Source of the DNA: a bacterium
GTDB taxonomy: Bacteria > Verrucomicrobiota > Verrucomicrobiia > Limisphaerales > UBA11358
Assembly: GCA_021780905.1 (NCBI GenBank)
Contig: JAJXXW010000044.1
Location: 1 to 64,000 of the forward strand
Direction of reading: 5' to 3'
DNA length: 64,000 nucleotides
How positions within the stretch are numbered: the first letter of the stretch is position 1; each line of letters begins with the position of its first letter. The position numbers and the translations under genes are program-made. This document shows, one piece after another, positions 28,371 through 37,131 of this stretch. A model generated the notes under the pieces. It saw only the letters and a list, made by a program, of their open reading frames with translations. It was not told the DNA's origin and ran no database searches.

Positions 28371-29768
28371 ATGAAAAATAAATATGCCACGTTACTGATG
28401 TTTGCTTCGCTGGGTGTTTGCGGAGGCTGGTTGCCTTTGCTGGCGGCGGATGAACCATTAATCACCACGGTGGCCGAGATCCGCGCTTTGTCCGCGACGG
28501 ACGCGGCGAAGCATCATCCCGTCAAGTTGCGCGGCGTGGTCACGTTTTACGATGACGGACTGTTTTCGCGCTTCCTGCAGGATGAGACGGGCGGGATTTA
28601 CCTGCAGGCAACCAATACCCTCGCATTGCAAGCGGGACAAATGGTCGAGGTGGAGGGCGTGACCAGCTCGGGCGAGTTTGCACCCGTTGTGGTGGCGGTC
28701 TCGGTGAAAGTCACAGGCGAGGGAAAAATCCCCGCCGCCAAACCAGTCAGTCTCGAACGCCTTTTAAGCGGCGCGGAAGACAGCCAAATGGTCGAAATTA
28801 CCGGCAATGTCCGGGCCGCACGTTTTGAGGCGTTGTCGGGAAATCATTTCATCGACATCGTAGCCGCCGGCGAGCGTTTCACCGTGATCACGAAACAACT
28901 GCCGGTGGCCAGGCCGGACGATCTTTTGGACGCCACGGTGCGGGTTCGTGGTGTCTGCTCGACCCTGTTCAACCACCAGCGCCAGTTGTTCGGTTTCCGG
29001 CTGCTGGTCCCCACTGCCGACGGATTGATTGTTGAGCAGGCCGCCCCCCAAAATCCCTTTGCGGTTGCCGCGCAGCCGATGGACTGCCTGTTGCAATTTA
29101 CACCGCAGGGCAACTTGGGGCATCGCGTGAAAGTGACTGGCACCGTGGTGTATTTTCAACCGGGCAGCGCTGTTTTTATTCAGGACGGAAACCATGGACT
29201 CCGTTGTCAAACCTTGCTGCGTGAGCCTGTGCAGTTGGGGGATCAGATGGAAGTCCTTGGCACGCCGGCCAAAGGTGAATACACCCCGATTTTGGAAGAC
29301 GCGATTTATCGGAAAGTTGGCGCCGGCGCGGAGCCGAAGGCGGACGTGGTGGATCTCAATGACATGTTAACCGGTGTGTATGACTGCCGTCTGGTTCAGA
29401 TTTCTGCGAAAGTGCTGGAGCGGGTGGATCGCGGGGTTAATCAATTCCTCCTGCTGGAGGCTGGCGATTTTATTTTTCAAGCGTATTTGCCGCAGGGAGC
29501 CATTGGTGACCGGCTCACCGGACTGGTGAACGGCAGCCAAGTCATGGTCACGGGAATTTGCCTGATTGAGCGCGGCAACAGTTGGCAGGCCGGCAAGGAC
29601 TGGCGGGCGAAATCGTTCCGTCTGCTGATGCGCTCGCCCCAGGACATTGTGCTCGTGCAGGCACCGTCCCAATGGTCCTATGAAATGCTGTTGGGCATCG
29701 CGGGGGCGATTGAAGTGGTTGTCCTGGTGGTGATTCTTGGTGTCTGGCGGAAAAAAACGCAACTCTAG
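28371..29768 (+). CDS. Kinase-less paralogue of the glucan-locus sensor (OB-fold-like repeats plus one membrane helix)
   Basis: A 465-residue protein that matches the periplasmic part of the histidine kinase at 12668 along its whole length. Compare VKLRGVVTFYDDGLFSRFLQ, VRVRGVCSTLFNHQRQLFGF, VKVTGTVVYFQPGSAVFIQD and EYTPILEDAIYRK. A signal peptide (LMFASLGVCGGWLPLLAADE) is present, and a single C-terminal helix (MLLGIAGAIEVVVLVVILGVW) is followed only by RKKTQL. No HisKA or ATPase domain follows in any frame; the next 97 bases lead to a different secreted protein. It is a clean protein rather than a visible frameshift product. It could bind the same ligand and modulate or titrate the kinase. 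Function is inference; family membership is seen directly. Confidence 0.85.
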   Translation: MKNKYATLLMFASLGVCGGWLPLLAADEPLITTVAEIRALSATDAAKHHPVKLRGVVTFYDDGLFSRFLQDETGGIYLQATNTLALQAGQMVEVEGVTSSGEFAPVVVAVSVKVTGEGKIPAAKPVSLERLLSGAEDSQMVEITGNVRAARFEALSGNHFIDIVAAGERFTVITKQLPVARPDDLLDATVRVRGVCSTLFNHQRQLFGFRLLVPTADGLIVEQAAPQNPFAVAAQPMDCLLQFTPQGNLGHRVKVTGTVVYFQPGSAVFIQDGNHGLRCQTLLREPVQLGDQMEVLGTPAKGEYTPILEDAIYRKVGAGAEPKADVVDLNDMLTGVYDCRLVQISAKVLERVDRGVNQFLLLEAGDFIFQAYLPQGAIGDRLTGLVNGSQVMVTGICLIERGNSWQAGKDWRAKSFRLLMRSPQDIVLVQAPSQWSYEMLLGIAGAIEVVVLVVILGVWRKKTQL

Positions 29769-29865
29769 CAAATGGCCAAGGTTGCCAGCCCATGAAAGAC
29801 AAATCCGCTTTCCGGCTGTGGCGGATTGTCAGCGCGTCGTTGCCCGGTCGGAAAGACCAATAGCC

Positions 29866-31413
29866 ATGTCACGCCATCCCTCCTCAACCAACGGCAGGGT
29901 GGGCCATCTCGCCATTGCACTGATGGTTGTGGCTTTCGCCGCGTTGTCCAATCTCTGCCATGCGAGCCTGAATGCTTACGAGCCGTTTAATTACTCCTCG
30001 CTCGCCAACGGCACCAACGCTACCGCCGCTGGCTTCACCGGCCAATGGACGTGTGGGTCAACTCCTTCGGTCGTCTCCGGGCTGACCTACACCGGCCTGC
30101 CGGTGGCGGACAGCGCTTTAAGTTCGGGCAGTGCCCGGCAATTCGTGAGTCTCGCAAACTCGCTCTCCACGGGCACCAAGTGGATCAGCTTTCTGTTTAA
30201 AACCAGCGCCGCCGATCCCGGCGCAAATATTAACGGTGTTTACTTTCCCAATGGTGGCACCGGTCTCTGGTTTGGCTTCGGGTTGAGTCCCTACTCTCCG
30301 ACTCAGGGACAGTTGGGTATCGGCTCCATGAACACCGCTGGCACCGCTGCTCTGGGAGCCGCCAGCCTCGCGCAATTGGGCTTGGGAACCTATGGCACTA
30401 CTTATTTGGTCGCAATCCAAATCCAATTCAACACCTCGGGCACCAACGATACCGTCACCGTTTATTTGAATCCGGTGGCCAATCAAGCCACGCCCGGGGT
30501 GGCCGCCGCCGGCTCCGCTGCTGCCTTTGATGTCGGAACCATTACCGGAGTGGGGCTGAATGTTCAAGGTGCTGGGAGTATCATGGTGGATGAGATTCGC
30601 GTCGGTGACACCTACGGTGATGTCGTCGGCTATGTCAATATACCTCCGAACGCTCCCACTGGACTGAATGCCACGTCGGGGACAAATCTGGTTTCCTTAA
30701 GTTGGACTGCCGCCACCGGCAGTCCGACCGGCTACAACGTGAAGCGTTCCACCGTCACCGGTGGTCCTTATACGAACATAGGCATAGCCGCCGCTTCGAG
30801 CGTGAACTACAACGATTCCGTCCTGGGAGGCCAGACGTATTATTATGTGGTTTCCGCAGTGAACGGAGCCGGCGAGAGCACCGATAGTTTGCCGGTTTCA
30901 GCCACGCCAATTTTGGGATCACCGGCCGCCCCCGCCGGTTTGGCGACAACCGCCGGCAACGCGCAGGTGACTTTGAGCTGGGCTGCCAGTCCCTTTGCGA
31001 CCAGCTACACCGTGAAACGTGCCACCGTTTTCGCCGGACCCTACTCCCCGGTCGGCGCTACGACCGCTCCCACGGTGACATACATCGATTCCAGCGGACT
31101 CAACAACGGCACGACCTACTATTATGTCGTCTCGGCGACGGGCGCGGGTGGCCCCAGTGCTGACAGTTCGCCGGTAAGCGCCACCCCCGTCGGTCCTCTG
31201 CCGTTTTTCATCAGTATCACACCCGGGGTGAACATAACTTGGTTTGCCAGCAACGGTGTCACCTATCAGGTTCAATGGGCCAGCGCGCTGTCCGGCCCCA
31301 ACGCCATCTGGAATAACTTGGGCGGTGCCATCACCGGCAATGGCAGCACCAACTCGGTGTTCGATCCCGTTGGGACCCCACATAATTTTTTTCACGTTTT
31401 GTCGATCCAATGA
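29866..31413 (+). CDS. Secreted LamG-like/FN3 protein
   Basis: A 515-residue exported protein related to the large protein at 15613. The start at 29866 leads into a signal peptide (HLAIALMVVAFAALSNLCHA); the frame above it is spurious. Residues 35-245 form a LamG-like sandwich starting YEPFNYSSLANG. Two FN3 domains follow at about 250-340 and 340-430 (PTGLNATSGTNLVSLSW, AGLATTAGNAQVTLSW). The last 60 residues are the same tail module seen on GH81 (TYQVQWASA, then GNGSTNSVFDPVG, then NFFHVLSIQ). No catalytic motif is visible. It probably binds polysaccharide or the cell surface. Its stop overlaps the GH81 start by four bases. Confidence 0.85.
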   Translation: MSRHPSSTNGRVGHLAIALMVVAFAALSNLCHASLNAYEPFNYSSLANGTNATAAGFTGQWTCGSTPSVVSGLTYTGLPVADSALSSGSARQFVSLANSLSTGTKWISFLFKTSAADPGANINGVYFPNGGTGLWFGFGLSPYSPTQGQLGIGSMNTAGTAALGAASLAQLGLGTYGTTYLVAIQIQFNTSGTNDTVTVYLNPVANQATPGVAAAGSAAAFDVGTITGVGLNVQGAGSIMVDEIRVGDTYGDVVGYVNIPPNAPTGLNATSGTNLVSLSWTAATGSPTGYNVKRSTVTGGPYTNIGIAAASSVNYNDSVLGGQTYYYVVSAVNGAGESTDSLPVSATPILGSPAAPAGLATTAGNAQVTLSWAASPFATSYTVKRATVFAGPYSPVGATTAPTVTYIDSSGLNNGTTYYYVVSATGAGGPSADSSPVSATPVGPLPFFISITPGVNITWFASNGVTYQVQWASALSGPNAIWNNLGGAITGNGSTNSVFDPVGTPHNFFHVLSIQ

Positions 31414-33977
31414 TCGGGTGGAATAACAATATGAAAATCCTTGTCTCTATTTTGGCCGTAATCCTCGTGGTGGAATGGGCTTCCGCACAATCGGTTGTCC
31501 CCGTCGGCGCCGGTTCGTATGCGTCGTTTCCTCCGTCCCAAGCCAACGCCGGGTCCCTGCCGACGACGCCGCCCACTTATGTGGTCACAAACTACGGTCA
31601 GCCGATGCCGAGTAATAAATGGTGGACCGACCTGATCAACAGCCAATACGCCGGCAATATGTGGGCCCAGCCGTTGACCGTTTCCGCAGATGCCCAGGGT
31701 ATCAACCTTTACAATCCCAACAGTTGGGTTCCCTCCGGGACCAATCCACAAATGCCTCTGGACAGTCCCGTCACAATTCATGGCCAGGGCTTTTCTCCGG
31801 CGGATGCGCGGGCTTTAAGTTGGGGCGATTGGACGGTGGCCTTTCGTATGCAGCAAGCCGCGAATACCTTCATGGATGTCACGTTCGGTCACGGCTTACC
31901 TTCCGTGTGGGTCGAATTCACCGGCGTGCAACCCCAAATCGCGTTTCCTTCCGGTGGGGCCACTTTCTTCGATGACAACGGGAGCAGCGTCTCATTTCCG
32001 CTGACGGGCAACCATTTTGGCGTGGCCTACGGTTCGGGTCGCTACTGGGGTGTATTTGCGCCGGACGGGACGCAGTTCACTCTTAGTAACGGCGTGGTAA
32101 ATGTAACCTTTGCCAGCACGAATACTTACCTCGTCGTGAGCGCTTTGCCGGCCAAGACCAACCTTGCGTATTTCGCCCAATATGCCTACGCCGTGCCCCG
32201 TGGCAGTCAGATGAACTGGGTCTATGATCCGGCGGCGGGTAATGTCACGACGATCTGGCATCTGGCGACGCAAATTTTGAAAGGCACCGAACCGCGCGTC
32301 ATTCAGGGTTGGCTCGCGCATCATTGGCGCGACACGACGAATAATCTGGTGTTCAACGGAATGAATTATTCGAGTGTGCGCGGCTCCCTGAAATGCGCCA
32401 CCGGCACGGACTTTGAATTTACTTACCCATTCAGCGGCTTCCCGCCCACTTTGCCCCCGCCCGTCCCGACGGGCCGCTCGAACGATTACGTTCCGGCGCG
32501 CATGAATGCCTATCTCACCAGCGTGGCGGCCAACACCAACATTGCGGTGGATACCTACTGGGGTGGCAAAGACCTGCTGCGCTACGCCCAGCACATGGCC
32601 ATGGCGCATGACATGGGCCGGCCGGAATTCACCACGCTGCATAATACGCTGGCGGCGGGACTGCAGAACTGGTTTACCTACACCCCCGGCGAATCCAGCT
32701 ACTATTTTGCCGCGTATCCGGCTTGGAAGGCGCTCGTGGGTTTCCAAGCCAGCTATGGTTCCCAACAATTCAACGACCAGCATTTCCACTACGGCTATAT
32801 CATCCATGCCGCCGCACTGCTGGGGTTGTATGACACTAATTTCCTGACTAATTACGGGGCGATGGCCAAACTGGTGGCCAAGGATTTCGCGAACTGGGAC
32901 CGGAACGACACGAACTTTGCTTATTTCCGGACGTTTGACATTTGGGCCGGACACTCCCAGGCGAGCGGTTACCCCGACGCCAACCGGGGTGGCAACCAGG
33001 AATCCAGCAGCGAAGCCATGAATTCCTGGGTGGGACTCTTCTTGCTGGGCGCTGCGCTGGGTGACGCCCCGATGCGGGCGGCGGGGGCGATGGGTTATGT
33101 GATGGAATCGGCGGCCGTGCGGGAATACTGGTTCAACGAGCACGCCGATGTCTGGCCTGCGGTTTACACCCGTTCCTGCGTCGGTATCCTGTGGGATAAT
33201 GGCCAGGATTTTCAAACCTACTTCGGCCTTAATCCGATTTATGTCCACGGAATTCAGTGGTTGCCCATTTCCCCGGGGATGAGCTATCTCGCGCAAAATC
33301 CCGTTTTTGCCCAGCAACAGTTTAACAATATGCTCGCCGAACAGTTGTCCGTCGTGGGAAGTAATTCCATCAGTTCGATGGGTTCGCAGTGGGGCAATTA
33401 TGCGCTTTGGTATGCGCTCCAGTTCAATCCTGACTATGTGGCCGCGCAGATGGATCAGTTATATGCCAGCAATGATCCCGTCGCCACCGATCCGATATAC
33501 GCGGGCTCGACTTACTATTTCACTCACGCCTACCGAAATCTCGGCGCGATTCAATGGCAGTTTCATTTGAGCGTGCCCACCAGTGCCGTCTATTACAACA
33601 CCAACACCGCGCAGTTTACCTTGGTTGCCTACAACCCGCTGAACACCACCCAGCTTGCGACCATCTATAGCAACAACGTCGCTGTCGGCAGCATGACTTT
33701 GACGCCCAGCGGTCTGACTACCCAAAACCTGGCGACCATCAACCCCGTGACCCAAGTCACAAATCTTGTTCCGTCCCAAGTGGAGCGTGGCGTGGCGATT
33801 GCCTGGCCCACGATGCCCAACAGCAATTACACCGTTCAAGTGGCCGCTAACTTGGCGGGGTCGGCCTCGTGGACAAACTGGGTTGCTCCGATCGTGGGTG
33901 ACGGGACGACCAACCATCTATTTGATCCGACAGGGAGCAATTGGCAGAAATTTTACCGTGTCCAGCAGACACCATAG
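31410..33977 (+). CDS. Secreted GH81 endo-beta-1,3-glucanase
   Basis: An 855-residue exported GH81 enzyme that hydrolyses internal beta-1,3-glucosidic bonds with inversion. The ATG at 31410 overlaps the previous stop. A second ATG at 31431 starts exactly at the signal peptide (MKILVSILAVILVVEWASAQ) with GGTGG upstream and may be the true start. Family motifs are PMPSNKWWTDLI near 67, DVTFGHGLPSVWVEF near 155, FNDQHFHYGYII near 452 with the presumed acid Asp, and GGNQESSSEAMNSW near 528 with the catalytic Glu pair. The C-terminus (about 795-855) carries the YTVQVAANL/WQKFYRVQQTP tail module shared with neighbouring proteins. This gene makes the beta-1,3-glucan assignment of the locus strong. 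Confidence 0.93.
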   Translation: MIGWNNNMKILVSILAVILVVEWASAQSVVPVGAGSYASFPPSQANAGSLPTTPPTYVVTNYGQPMPSNKWWTDLINSQYAGNMWAQPLTVSADAQGINLYNPNSWVPSGTNPQMPLDSPVTIHGQGFSPADARALSWGDWTVAFRMQQAANTFMDVTFGHGLPSVWVEFTGVQPQIAFPSGGATFFDDNGSSVSFPLTGNHFGVAYGSGRYWGVFAPDGTQFTLSNGVVNVTFASTNTYLVVSALPAKTNLAYFAQYAYAVPRGSQMNWVYDPAAGNVTTIWHLATQILKGTEPRVIQGWLAHHWRDTTNNLVFNGMNYSSVRGSLKCATGTDFEFTYPFSGFPPTLPPPVPTGRSNDYVPARMNAYLTSVAANTNIAVDTYWGGKDLLRYAQHMAMAHDMGRPEFTTLHNTLAAGLQNWFTYTPGESSYYFAAYPAWKALVGFQASYGSQQFNDQHFHYGYIIHAAALLGLYDTNFLTNYGAMAKLVAKDFANWDRNDTNFAYFRTFDIWAGHSQASGYPDANRGGNQESSSEAMNSWVGLFLLGAALGDAPMRAAGAMGYVMESAAVREYWFNEHADVWPAVYTRSCVGILWDNGQDFQTYFGLNPIYVHGIQWLPISPGMSYLAQNPVFAQQQFNNMLAEQLSVVGSNSISSMGSQWGNYALWYALQFNPDYVAAQMDQLYASNDPVATDPIYAGSTYYFTHAYRNLGAIQWQFHLSVPTSAVYYNTNTAQFTLVAYNPLNTTQLATIYSNNVAVGSMTLTPSGLTTQNLATINPVTQVTNLVPSQVERGVAIAWPTMPNSNYTVQVAANLAGSASWTNWVAPIVGDGTTNHLFDPTGSNWQKFYRVQQTP

Positions 33978-33993
33978 GTGGCTGCATAAGGTT

Positions 33994-34020
33994 CAACCCC
34001 GTCCGGGTTGGTTTTCATTT
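33994..34020 (+). terminator. Probable terminator after GH81
   Basis: CAACCC at 33994-33999 pairs with GGGTTG at 34005-34010 over a five-base loop, followed by GTTTTCATTTT. It lies 17 bases after the GH81 stop and would end the glucan block. The stem is short. Confidence 0.5.
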
Positions 34021-34030
34021 TGTGCGATTT

Positions 34031-34095
34031 ACCCGGCGTGGGCCGATTTCACCGGCCCACATCGGGCTGAGTGATTGAATCCCTTCGGGATTTTT
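34031..34095 (+). repeat. Hairpin cluster between GH81 and hemB
   Basis: Two further hairpins follow the terminator at 33994. TGGGCCG pairs with CGGCCCA around 34039-34059. AATCCC at 34078-34083 pairs with GGGATT around a TTCG loop and is followed by TTTTT, another good terminator. Closely spaced hairpins of this type are typical of dispersed intergenic repeats, so the stretch may be one element as well as a terminator pair. Confidence 0.5.
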
Positions 34096-34200
34096 CAACC
34101 TCTGCCGCCCCGGCGGGCCCCATTTAATTTTGTTCGTAAAACCTTGCGGGCTATTTTCAATCGGCGCGGGCTGCGGACGACAGCGGGAGGGCGTTTCGGA

Positions 34201-35187
34201 TCAGGAGACTTTCAGCCACTTCGCCACATCCATCGCGGCGTAGGTGATGAGGAGGTCCGCGCCGGCGCGGCGCATGGCGAGCAGGCTTTCCAGCGTCACG
34301 GCGCGCTCGTCAATCCAGCCGTTCGCGGCGGCGGCCTTGATCATGGCGTGTTCGCCGCTCACGGCGTAGGCGGCGGTCGGCAGGCCGAATTCCTGTTTCA
34401 CCCGGCGGATGATGTCGAGATACGCGAGCGCCGGCTTGACCATCACCATGTCTGCGCCTTCCTGGATGTCCAAGGCGACTTCGCGCAACGCCTCGTTGCC
34501 GTTCGCCGCGTCCATCTGGTAACTCCGGCGGTCGCCGAAACTGGGCGCGGATTCCGCGACTTCACGGAACGGGCCATAAAACGCCGAGGCGAATTTCGCC
34601 GCGTAGCTCAGGATCGGCGTGTCGAAAAATCCTTCGTTGTCCAGTTCGGCGCGGATGGCGCGGACGCGGCCATCCATCATGTCGCTCGGCGCCACGATGT
34701 CCGCGCCGGCCTCGGCGTGGCTGGCGGCGGTGCGCGCGAGCAGTTTCAGCGTCGGGTCGTTCAGGATTTTTCCGCCATGCACAATGCCGCAATGGCCGTG
34801 CGCCATGTATTCGCAGAGGCAGACATCCGTGATGACGAGCAGCGACGGCAGTTCCTTTTTCAGCCGCCGCGTGACTTGCTGCACGATGCCGTTCCTGGCG
34901 TAAGCGCCGGAAGCTTTTTCATCCTTCTTGTCGGGAATGCCAAAAAGCAAAACGGCGGGAACGCCGAGTTCGCAAACCTTCGTGGCCTCGCGCAGAATTT
35001 CATCGGGCGAAAGCTGAAACACGCCCGGCATGGCGGTCACGGGGCGGCGGAGCTTCCTGCCGCTGCGCGCGAAGAGCGGCAGGACGAGCTGCGAAGTATG
35101 GAGCTGCGTTTCGGCGACGAGCCGGCGCAGGGCCGGCGACGCGCGCAACCGGCGCGGGCGGACGACGGGAAATCCGGGCGAATTCAT
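34201..35187 (-). CDS. hemB: Porphobilinogen synthase (delta-aminolevulinic acid dehydratase)
   Basis: A 328-residue HemB that condenses two 5-aminolevulinate molecules to porphobilinogen in haem synthesis. The zinc-ligand cysteines are present in DVCLCEYMAHGHCG near 120-133. The two active-site lysines lie in SYAAKFASAFYGPFR near 200 and in MVMVKPALAYLD near 252. RRSYQMDAANGNEAL near 223-237 is also conserved. The zinc-type cluster shows it is the Zn-dependent form. It stands alone between the glucan locus and a hypothetical gene on the same strand. Confidence 0.96.
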   Translation of the reverse strand: MNSPGFPVVRPRRLRASPALRRLVAETQLHTSQLVLPLFARSGRKLRRPVTAMPGVFQLSPDEILREATKVCELGVPAVLLFGIPDKKDEKASGAYARNGIVQQVTRRLKKELPSLLVITDVCLCEYMAHGHCGIVHGGKILNDPTLKLLARTAASHAEAGADIVAPSDMMDGRVRAIRAELDNEGFFDTPILSYAAKFASAFYGPFREVAESAPSFGDRRSYQMDAANGNEALREVALDIQEGADMVMVKPALAYLDIIRRVKQEFGLPTAAYAVSGEHAMIKAAAANGWIDERAVTLESLLAMRRAGADLLITYAAMDVAKWLKVS

Positions 35188-35299
35188 GGCGGCAGTCTAG
35201 GTTTTGCGAGGCGCGGGCAAAAGGGGAAAGTTATTCAACCATGGATGGACAAAATGAACACGGATTACGGAATGGCGAGGCGATTTGGGTCGCAGCCCT

Positions 35300-36010
35300 C
35301 TAATTCCTCGGTTTGATAATGACCACGCCGGAGGCGGTCTCTTTGATGATGGCCAAATCATAAGCCACGCATAGCGCGACGAGGGCTTGTTTTGCGGTGA
35401 GATTCTCCCACACAAGAGAGACCATGGGGGCGCTATGGAATTGGTTGGCCGTCTGGTCATCGGGGTCAACATAGTCTGACACCTTGGGGTCAAGCACGAC
35501 GTCAAGGTGATCTATTTCGATGAGCTGCTTCAGCGCCACATCCATCGGCACACATGAAAAACGAAACCGTGGAATCACCCCGTTTGCCACCTGCGCCACC
35601 GGGTTGGTGCTGACCAGCAAGCTTGCATCCACGACGTTCGCGACATGATTCGTGCCGGAGATGAGTGCGACGGTGGAGAATTTATCCCGAACCATGATCA
35701 GGTTGTTTTCCCGGAGCACCCGGGCAAGGGCGTCGGCAGCGCTGATATTCGTCCAGGTCAACGTCAGCGAAGCTTCGCGCATCCCATTTTTATTGGAACC
35801 GCCGGGTGGCGCAAACAGCTTGGGGTCAAACAGGAAGTTCAGCTGCGCCATTCGCGCAAGATTTTTGATGGCCGTGGAAACGGGAACATTGCTGAAGTTA
35901 ATCATTGGAAGCTTACTGTCTGTCTGGCAATTGGCTGACGGCGGCACGCCAGCGAACAGGGTTATAGCTAGAGCGATGAAAAGCCAGAGGTGAGCTTGGG
36001 CGGATTTCAT
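35300..36010 (-). CDS. Exported protein with two STN-like (secretin/TonB short N-terminal) domains
   Basis: A 236-residue protein. The ATG at 36010 gives a signal peptide (HLWLFIALAITLFAGVPPSA); the frame is open upstream but without signal. Two repeats follow the STN plan. The first (about 35-110) reads INFSNVPVSTAIKNLARMAQ and ALARVLRENNLIMV. The second (about 140-236) reads FSCVPMDVALKQLIEIDHLD and QALVALCVAYDLAIIKE. STN domains usually sit at the N-terminus of secretins or TonB receptors; here they stand alone with no channel attached. It may be a periplasmic adaptor. Function unknown. Confidence 0.75.
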   Translation of the reverse strand: MKSAQAHLWLFIALAITLFAGVPPSANCQTDSKLPMINFSNVPVSTAIKNLARMAQLNFLFDPKLFAPPGGSNKNGMREASLTLTWTNISAADALARVLRENNLIMVRDKFSTVALISGTNHVANVVDASLLVSTNPVAQVANGVIPRFRFSCVPMDVALKQLIEIDHLDVVLDPKVSDYVDPDDQTANQFHSAPMVSLVWENLTAKQALVALCVAYDLAIIKETASGVVIIKPRN

Positions 36011-36298
36011 GCCGTTGACTTTGCCCCCAGCCAAAATATTTGTCCAGCCAAAGCGGCGTAGCGGGGCGGCAGCCAGCATCCCGCCGCTTTTCCCGGAGCG
36101 CGGCTTGTCCCCAGACGCCATTCCCTTTCTAAACGTCTCCAGCCGATCATGCGCTGCAAGTTGGGGCAACTCGCGCCCCGGGTTTTGGCCGGGATGGCAT
36201 GGGTTTTCACCGCTTAAATTCGTCCTAATTCGCGCAGTTCGCGTCAAAAATTCTTGGTTCCCGCTTTGCAATTTGCCGGAAGGGATTACATTCCGGCC

Positions 36299-36877
36299 AT
36301 GCGGCAAATTCGCAATTTCATCTGGACGCTCACGGCGGTCGTCGTGCTGGCGCTGGCGTTCTATCTCACCTTCACCGCCGCGCGCTGGCTCAACCACGGC
36401 GGCAGCCGGTTTTTCTGGAACACCACCACGGTTGTCCATGAGGTGCAGACGCTGTCTGACTTGGTCACGGTGAAATTCGTGTTGAACAAGGTCGTCGTGC
36501 TGGAGGACGTGAAATGGTATGGCGAAAATCGCGTGCTGCTCCTCGCGCAAGGCGTGGTGAAAGCGGGCATAGACCTGAAACGCCTGAAACCGGAGGACGT
36601 TTCCATCGCCGGCAAAAAAATTTCCCTGCGCCTGCCGCCGCCGTCCATCACCGACGCGTATCTGGACGACGCGGCGAGCCAGGTGATTGACCACACGACC
36701 GGCCTGCTCCGCGCCTTCGACAAGAATCTCGAACAGACAGCGCGCCAGAACGCCGTGGACGATATCGCCCGGGCCGCCCGCAACGCGGGGATTCTGGACG
36801 AGGCCGGCCAACGCGGCCGCGCCGAACTGACGAATTTTCTCAAGCAGGCCGGGTTTGAATCGGTCGAGTTCCGCTGA
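36299..36877 (+). CDS. DUF4230 membrane-anchored protein
   Basis: A 192-residue protein of the DUF4230 family. The start at 36299 puts an N-terminal helix (FIWTLTAVVVLALAFYLTFT) right at the start. The body shows the family pattern VVHEVQTLSDLVTVKFVLNK, VLLLAQGVVKAGIDLKRL and ISLRLPPPSITDAYLD, ending in a helical segment (DDIARAARNAGILDEAGQRG). The family is uncharacterised; the fold suggests a membrane-anchored extracytoplasmic domain. It is divergent from the STN-domain gene at 35300-36010. The 254 bases to mpl hold no recognisable feature. Confidence 0.8.
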   Translation: MRQIRNFIWTLTAVVVLALAFYLTFTAARWLNHGGSRFFWNTTTVVHEVQTLSDLVTVKFVLNKVVVLEDVKWYGENRVLLLAQGVVKAGIDLKRLKPEDVSIAGKKISLRLPPPSITDAYLDDAASQVIDHTTGLLRAFDKNLEQTARQNAVDDIARAARNAGILDEAGQRGRAELTNFLKQAGFESVEFR

Positions 36878-37131
36878 CCGCACTGCCCACATTCTGGAAG
36901 GCCTGTCTAATAATCACCGGCTTTGGGGCCTCGTGAAACATCGCGACCGGCAGGCGGCGGCGAACCGGCGGGACTTTTCGGCCGCGCGGCTGCACGCGGG
37001 GTCCGACCAGATGAACCATTGCCATCCGCAAATTCATTTCGGCGAGTTGCGCCACCGCCCGGGAGCTTGGAGGAACCTGAAATTTTCTAGCCACGCGGAA
37101 ATTGTTGCAACTCGTGTGCCAGAATTTGGCG

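Noticed and set aside
36011-36298. Gene in the gap between the STN protein and DUF4230
   Set aside because: Open frames here lack a start, motifs or plausible composition.
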